Shown in pieces: positions 59,296 to 64,000 of a DNA stretch of 64,000 nucleotides. Position 1 is the stretch's first letter; the number at the start of each line of letters is the position of its first letter. Below the pieces are notes generated by a model. It saw nothing but the letters and a program-made list of their open reading frames with translations, was not told where the DNA came from and did no database searches. Where the stretch lies: contig JALHQH010000013.1 of assembly GCA_022842065.1 (NCBI GenBank), positions 62,001 through 126,000 on the forward strand, written 5' to 3'. A program made the translations under genes and the position numbers. Origin of the DNA: Caldilineaceae bacterium. GTDB taxonomy: Bacteria; Chloroflexota; Anaerolineae; Caldilineales; Caldilineaceae.

Positions 59296-60870
59296 TTAGG
59301 GTTCCCAGTAATCGCTATTCCAACTGACCGAATTCCAACTGACGCTGTTCCAACTGACCGAATTCCAACTGACGCTGTTCCAACTGACCGAATTCCAACT
59401 GACGCTGTTCCACGTCACGGGCGTGGGACCGCTCCATAATAGTTGGCTGGCCGGGATGCCGGTATTGGCCGCGGCGGTTGTCTTGCCATTGAGCGCGGCG
59501 TGGATGTCCAGCAGGCCCGCACCGGCTTTGGTTGCATTATACCCCTGCCACTGCTTGTTGGCCGTGGCCATGAGTCGATGTTTGACCTGGTCGGGCGTCA
59601 GCCCCGGCTCCGCTTGAAGTAAGAGGGCGGCGGCCCCGGCGACCATCGGCGCGGCTGCCGAGGTGCCGGACATGCGGAAGTAGAAGTAGTTGCTTTGCAC
59701 GGGGTCTGCTTGGCGATTGCCGGGATGTTGTTGGGCTAACACGGCATCCGGTTTGCCCAACAGGCTGACAATGTTATGGCCTGGTGCGACTAGATCTGGC
59801 TTGGCAAAGCCTGCCGGCGTGATGCCATAGGCGGAAAAGGGGGCGATCACATCATCATTTAACTGTGTCGTACCCTGATCCTTGGTGGCACCAACCGTGA
59901 TGACAAAGGGATCATTTGCCGGCGGATAGAGCACCCCGCCATTGGCTGTGCCATTGTTCCCAGCCGAGACCACCACGACAATCCCGCTGAACCAGAGGAT
60001 CTCTACTGCCGCATTCAGGGGGCTGACGTGATAGGGTTCGGCCACACTGCTGTTGAGCGAGAGATTGACCACGCGGATATTGTATTGGGCGCGGTTGTTA
60101 TAGATCCATTGCAGCCCCGCGACGACATCCGAAATCTGCCCCGCTCCATAATCATCGGTGATCTTGACATTGAGCAGGTTGACCGCGGGGGCTACCCCCA
60201 CATACGCTCCACCGGAGAGCGCGCCATTACCACCGATCACACCGGCAACATGGGAGCCGTGGCCGTAGTAATCATCGGGGTGGTAGGCTTGCGAATTGCT
60301 ATATTGCACCCAATTCAGGATGCGCAGGTTGCCGCCGACATCTTTAAAATCATCATAATCGGTGATGCCGCTGTCAACCACAGCCACGGTAATCCCTTGG
60401 CCTTTTAGCCCCTTTTGCCAGGCTTTATCGGCTTTAATCGCCCCAATGTAGGTATTCAACAGGCCGGGGTGTGGCGTGGATTGGAAGGTTGCCGCGCCTG
60501 TACTCGCCACCGGCGCGTCTAATGAAATCCATCGAATGTCAGCCCGCGCGGCTAATGTCGGGAGCGCGGCGGCGGGCACTGTGGCGACAAAGGCATTAAT
60601 GAAGGCGAGATCGCGCACAACGGTGCCACCAACCCGGCTGATGGCGGCCTCTGGGTGGGTAAGGTTGCTGGCTTTTTGGACAATGATCTGTACTCTTTGC
60701 GTGGGGGCAGTTTCGGCGAGGGCGAAGAGGGCCGGCGGGGCATGGCGTAGGGGGGCAGCGGCGACTGGTAAAGGTAAGAGCGCCATAACTAAGATCAGGA
60801 GCCATAACAGTTGCTTATTTCCTGCTGCAGCTGTGTAAATGCTGCGTCTGCTCCATGCGTGATAATACAT
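59296..60870 (-). CDS. Secreted subtilase (S8) with tandem WNSVS tail
   Basis: A 524-residue secreted protease. A Sec signal (about 1-40) leads to an inhibitor I9-like pro-region (QRVQIIVQKASN to ADIRWISLD), then the catalytic domain: Asp in VAVVDSGITDYDD, His in GHGSHVAGVIGG, Ser in MSGTSAAAPMVAGAAALL. After a short linker (TPVTW) the last ~35 residues are repeats of the pentamer SVSWN ending DYWEP. Similar Trp-rich tails occur on Chloroflexota and actinobacterial subtilases. The start at 60870 follows AAAGGAATCG. No clear bipartite box precedes it; a weak partial match lies near 60946. Confidence 0.9.
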   Translation of the reverse strand: MYYHAWSRRSIYTAAAGNKQLLWLLILVMALLPLPVAAAPLRHAPPALFALAETAPTQRVQIIVQKASNLTHPEAAISRVGGTVVRDLAFINAFVATVPAAALPTLAARADIRWISLDAPVASTGAATFQSTPHPGLLNTYIGAIKADKAWQKGLKGQGITVAVVDSGITDYDDFKDVGGNLRILNWVQYSNSQAYHPDDYYGHGSHVAGVIGGNGALSGGAYVGVAPAVNLLNVKITDDYGAGQISDVVAGLQWIYNNRAQYNIRVVNLSLNSSVAEPYHVSPLNAAVEILWFSGIVVVVSAGNNGTANGGVLYPPANDPFVITVGATKDQGTTQLNDDVIAPFSAYGITPAGFAKPDLVAPGHNIVSLLGKPDAVLAQQHPGNRQADPVQSNYFYFRMSGTSAAAPMVAGAAALLLQAEPGLTPDQVKHRLMATANKQWQGYNATKAGAGLLDIHAALNGKTTAAANTGIPASQLLWSGPTPVTWNSVSWNSVSWNSVSWNSVSWNSVSWNSVSWNSDYWEP

Positions 60871-61270
60871 AAGCGATTCCTTTCTTCGCGCAATCGTGCC
60901 TTTTATCGGAAACACTTACCGACGGCAAAATTCTTGCACAAAGAACAGTAATATTTGATTACAGTTTCCTAACAAAAACAGGCGAAACCTGCAATAGCGA
61001 TAATTTATAACTGGATGAATTGGGATAAGTATGCAGTGTATTTGGTTCTACTGGATCTGATGGGGTTCCCCTTCCTGGAAGAGGCGCAACCATGCTGCGC
61101 AGACAGACAAATTTCTGTCTCTTCCAGGAAGGATCCATCTCAACCCCCTGCATTCCTGAAGAGCCATGTATTTTTTCTAGGGCTTGTTGTTCTGTTGGTT
61201 AACAAGCTAAAAACGTCATATTAATCTTTTGTTAATGATTAACGCATAGCGCTAGTTGGAGAAATTGATT
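60871..61270. other. Intergenic region between divergent subtilase and transporter genes
   Basis: A 400-base gap. It contains a perfect inverted repeat (CCTTCCTGGAAGAG at 61071-61084 with its complement at 61120-61133) and the fourth bipartite box (61166-61195). The weak partial match on the minus strand near 60946 could serve the subtilase. No gene is seen. Confidence 0.5.
61166..61195 (+). promoter_or_regulatory. Bipartite promoter-like box 4 (SLC13-type transporter)
   Basis: Plus strand: ATGTATTTTTTC, 10 bases, TGTTCTGT, 75 bases upstream of the ATG at 61271 and oriented toward it. The spacing between half-sites is the same as in boxes 1-3, on the other strand of the chromosome. Confidence 0.6.
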
Positions 61271-63409
61271 ATGGCAACCGTACTCACAATCACATCGGCA
61301 AACAAAGTCGCGACGATCAAGCTCGGCTTGCCTTCGTGGCCAACCGTCATTGGCTGGGGGTTAGCGGTTGGCTTATGTGTTGGGCTTTGGCACGGGCCGG
61401 ACGCATTATCGGTCTATGCGCGCTTGACTTTGCTTACCTTTGGCTTGGCTGTGCTTGGCTGGATTTTCACCGATATCAACGATACCTACATCGCCGTGGT
61501 GGCGGCCTTGGTCTTTACCCTCGCCGGGATCGACGAACCGACTGCCTTTTTTGCTACCCTGGGTGATCCGATGATCTGGCTTTTACTTTCGTCCTTCATC
61601 ATTGCTGCCGGTGTCACGGCCTCTGGTTTGTCTACCCGACTGACACTGGCCGTTGCCGCCCGCACCCAGACGGTCAACCAATTATGTTATGGCTTGACGC
61701 TGGTCATCTTGGCAACCGCCTTTGTGATTCCGGCCACATCAGGCCGGGCAGCGTTGATGGTGCCGGTCTTTCTGGTATTGAGCAAAGCCATCAACCAGCC
61801 GCGCATCAGCCGGGCATTGGCCTTGCTCTTTCCCACCACGATTCTGCTCTCGGCCGTGGCCTCGCTGATCGGGGCGGGTGCCCATTTGGTCACCGCGGAC
61901 ATTGTCGCTCGGCTGAGTACGGAAACGCTGACCTTTGGGCGTTGGGCGCTGTTGGGCCTGCCTTTTGCGCTGGTCAGTTGTTTGCTCTCTACGTGGGTTA
62001 TCCTGCATCTTTTTCTTACCCGCCAGGAGCGAACGCAATCACTACGGATGCAGTGGGGGCCGGCGGCTGGGGGCAGTGCCGACAAAACACCGTTACCGCG
62101 CCGCACTCCCCTCACCGCCAAAGAGTGGTATATGTTGATCACGGTGCTGCTGTTGGTCTTGTTGTGGGCCACCGAAGGGCTGCACGGCCTGAATAATACG
62201 TTGGTGGCACTGCTGGGCGCACTGGCCGTTACCCTGCCCCATGTCGAATTAGTGCGGTTTAAGGATGCGCTTAAGGCAGTTGAGTGGAATATGCTGCTCT
62301 TTATGGCTGCCACGCTCAAACTAGGCGAAGCGCTGATTGAAAGCGGTGCCGCCCAATGGTTGATTCAGAGCGCCTTTCAAACACTGAATGATGGCCCCTC
62401 AACTTCGACGCTACTGGTCGTTGGCCTGGTTGCTGGCATTTCCCTGCTCTCGCATCTGCTGATTACCTCACGTACCGCCCGTTCCTCGGTATTGGTGCCT
62501 TTAGTGGTCTTGCTGGGGGTTGCGCTTGGCTACAATCCGGTATTGCTCGCCTTTCTCTCGACTGCGGCGGCTGGTTTCTGCCTGACGCTACCGGTCAGCG
62601 CCAAACCGGTGGCGATGTTTGCCAATCTGGAGGTCGATTCCTATTCGCCAACTGATCTGTTGCGCCTGAGCGGCGTTTTGTTGCCGCTCCATCTGGTCTT
62701 GCTGGTCAGCTTTGCGCTCTTTGTCTGGCCCGCCTTGGGTCTTGATTTGCGGCCCAATGGCACACTGTCCCCTGTCGCCGTAACGCAACAACAGGCCGAT
62801 GATGCCATGCCGACTAAAGCACCAGCCATATTGCCAAGCAGCGTCCCCCCAAGCAGCGTCCCTCCAAGCCGCGTGTACGGGGCTGGTGAAGCGGCAACTG
62901 AGACCGCTCTTGCTGATCAAGAACCGCTCCTGTCCGCCGGTGATGGCACGATGGCACACCTCGCTGTGGTTGCCCCAGTAGAGATCCCAGTGGAAGTACC
63001 GCCTGCGCCGGTTGTTGGGGTAGACGCGCCGGTGGAAGTCGCCCCAGTGGTAGAAGTCGCCCCGGTGGAAGTCGCCCCGGTGGTAGAAGCGCCGGTGGAA
63101 GTCGCCCCAGTGGTAGAAGTCGCCCCGGTGGAAGTCGCCCCGGTGGTAGAAGCGCCGGTGGAAGTCGCCCCAGTGGTAGAAGCGCCGGTGGAAGTCGCCC
63201 CAGTGGTAGAGGCACCGGTGGAAGTCGCCCCAGTGGTAGACGCGCCAGTGGAAGTCGCCCCGGTGGTAGAAGCGCCGGTGGAAGTCACCCCAGTGGTAGA
63301 AGCACCCGCCCTAGCACCAAATAACGAGCAGGATGATAACGTTGACGACGATAGTAATGATGATAGTGATAGTGACGATGATAGTGATAGTGATGATGAT
63401 AGTGACTAG
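61271..63409 (+). CDS. SLC13/DASS-type transporter with repetitive acidic C-terminal tail
   Basis: A 712-residue membrane protein. The first ~500 residues form about 11-12 helices of the SLC13/citrate-sulfate transporter type (DPMIWLLLSSFIIAAGVTASGLSTRL, LFMAATLKLGEALIESGAAQWL, ITSRTARSSVLVPLVVLLG). The substrate is probably an anion such as a dicarboxylate or sulfate. The last ~200 residues are soluble: a linker, then imperfect repeats of VEVAPVVEAP (about 580-680), then an Asp/Ser tail (DDDSD repeats). Such a tail is unusual for this family. The ATG at 61271 follows GGAG; a frame from a TTG at 61256 is less likely. Confidence 0.82.
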   Translation: MATVLTITSANKVATIKLGLPSWPTVIGWGLAVGLCVGLWHGPDALSVYARLTLLTFGLAVLGWIFTDINDTYIAVVAALVFTLAGIDEPTAFFATLGDPMIWLLLSSFIIAAGVTASGLSTRLTLAVAARTQTVNQLCYGLTLVILATAFVIPATSGRAALMVPVFLVLSKAINQPRISRALALLFPTTILLSAVASLIGAGAHLVTADIVARLSTETLTFGRWALLGLPFALVSCLLSTWVILHLFLTRQERTQSLRMQWGPAAGGSADKTPLPRRTPLTAKEWYMLITVLLLVLLWATEGLHGLNNTLVALLGALAVTLPHVELVRFKDALKAVEWNMLLFMAATLKLGEALIESGAAQWLIQSAFQTLNDGPSTSTLLVVGLVAGISLLSHLLITSRTARSSVLVPLVVLLGVALGYNPVLLAFLSTAAAGFCLTLPVSAKPVAMFANLEVDSYSPTDLLRLSGVLLPLHLVLLVSFALFVWPALGLDLRPNGTLSPVAVTQQQADDAMPTKAPAILPSSVPPSSVPPSRVYGAGEAATETALADQEPLLSAGDGTMAHLAVVAPVEIPVEVPPAPVVGVDAPVEVAPVVEVAPVEVAPVVEAPVEVAPVVEVAPVEVAPVVEAPVEVAPVVEAPVEVAPVVEAPVEVAPVVDAPVEVAPVVEAPVEVTPVVEAPALAPNNEQDDNVDDDSNDDSDSDDDSDSDDDSD

Positions 63410-63426
63410 TACGACAACGTTGTTGT
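63405..63426 (+). terminator. Hairpin after the transporter gene
   Basis: AGTACGACAAC pairs with GTTGTTGTACT (one G-U pair) with no loop beyond the centre, overlapping the stop codon of the transporter gene. No T-run follows. Confidence 0.4.
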
Positions 63427-63564
63427 ACTACACTCAAGTCAGCATGAAAAGTGGCATTTTGGTCAACCCATCCTCCGGGAAGGGTCAGCAGTAGTCGGGT
63501 AACAGTTTATAAAGCGTGCAGTAAACCCTGATTAAGGGTTGTTCCCATACGAGGAGAAATAATC

Positions 63565-64000
63565 ATGACACTACGCATTTTGATCGCCCCCTCTGGTTTC
63601 AAAGAGAGTTTAGGCGCGGACGAAGTGGCTGATTGCATCAACGAAGGCATGAAACAGGTATTGCCCACCGCACACTTTGTCAAGGCCCCCCTGGTGGATG
63701 GCGGCGAAGGCTTTACCAAGGCGTTGGCTGCGGCGACCGGTGGTAGCATCCATGAGGTCGTGGTCACTGGTCCGGTGGGGCAACCGGTGGCCTCCCACTT
63801 TGGCTTATTAGGCGGGGCGGGGCCACGCACCGCAGTGCTGGAGATGGCGGCAGCGGCAGGGCTGCGGCTGGTGCCACGTGATATGCGCAACCCGTTGGTG
63901 ACAACAACTTACGGCGTGGGCGAATTGATCAAACACGCTTTAGATGCCGGTGCCGAGCGGATTCTGATCGGCTGTGGCGATTCGGGTACAAATGATGGTG
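63565..64000 (+). CDS. Glycerate kinase (partial at window end)
   Basis: The gene begins at an ATG preceded by GAGGAG (63551-63556) and runs off the window after about 145 codons. The start (LRILIAPSGFKESLGADEVADCINEGM) and the segment APLVDGGEGFTKALAAATGG match the glycerate kinase family (GlxK/GarK type), which phosphorylates glycerate with ATP to 2- or 3-phosphoglycerate. LEMAAAAGLRLV and TTYGVGELIKHALDAGAERILIGCG continue the same family. It is separated from the transporter gene by 155 bases with a hairpin, so it is probably independent. Confidence 0.88.
   Translation, partial: MTLRILIAPSGFKESLGADEVADCINEGMKQVLPTAHFVKAPLVDGGEGFTKALAAATGGSIHEVVVTGPVGQPVASHFGLLGGAGPRTAVLEMAAAAGLRLVPRDMRNPLVTTTYGVGELIKHALDAGAERILIGCGDSGTNDG

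Noticed and set aside
60930..60985. Fifth copy of the bipartite box before the second subtilase
   Set aside because: TGTTCTTT is present on the minus strand, but the ATGTATTTTT half is missing at the required distance, so it is not counted.
60959..61153. 64-codon minus-strand frame in the gap before the transporter gene
   Set aside because: It crosses an inverted repeat, has no ribosome site and no recognisable similarity.
62917..63288. Minus-strand frame with TSTGASTTGA repeats
   Set aside because: It is the complement of the VEVAPVVEAP repeats of the transporter gene, whose own frame is clearly real.

Overview
The window looks like a chromosomal segment of a Chloroflexota bacterium, probably of the Anaerolineae/Caldilineae type. 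This is inferred from the gene content: lipobox lipoproteins with Ala/Pro/Thr-rich linkers, Pro-Thr (TPTNTP) linkers, extracellular proteins ending in FLPLI(S/T)R, PIN-domain toxin-antitoxin modules, ECF sigma/zinc-finger anti-sigma/CHAT-TPR operons and subtilases with WNSVS tails. No rRNA, tRNA, CRISPR array, transposase or integrase was found.

Region 1 (1-5.4 kb) holds a truncated acetyltransferase-like fragment, an orphan antitoxin-like gene, a VapBC-type pair, an MFS exporter and a PAS/LOV-like hybrid histidine kinase.

Region 2 (5.6-36.9 kb) is an iron-acquisition island. It carries a siderophore-type ATPase, a ferric-iron FbpABC importer, a di-heme c-type cytochrome with two imelysins and an HTTM membrane protein, and five siderophore-type substrate-binding lipoproteins. 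Three of these five are fusions of two binding domains. It also carries two thioredoxin-like ferredoxins, a heme-monooxygenase-like protein, a nitroreductase and two FecCD permeases. The permeases are separated by an inverted PIN/DUF433-type cassette. The proposed order of events is capture of ferric chelates by the lipoproteins, import through the FecCD permeases with the FecE-like ATPase, and cytosolic reduction by the ferredoxin-like proteins. Small selfish or stress genes and palindromic repeats are interspersed.

Region 3 (37-47.7 kb) holds two large secreted proteins on the minus strand: a reprolysin-like metalloprotease and a mosaic protein of about 2430 residues with an extracellular nuclease domain. 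They share a C-terminal module of FDGSDVG repeats and the FLPLI(S/T)R tail. Region 4 (48-51 kb) holds a ChrA chromate transporter, a rhodanese whose catalytic Cys codon is UGA, and a BNR-repeat protein.

Region 5 (51.2-63.4 kb) looks like a regulon. It contains a secreted subtilase, a single-domain response regulator, a sigma/anti-sigma/CHAT-TPR operon, a second subtilase and an SLC13-type transporter with a long repetitive tail. I found a bipartite motif (ATGTATTTTT-2 nt-N10-TGTTCTGT) at four places here. Each copy is correctly oriented upstream of a gene (subtilase, response regulator, anti-sigma, transporter), so it is a candidate promoter for the ECF sigma factor. The window ends inside a glycerate kinase gene.
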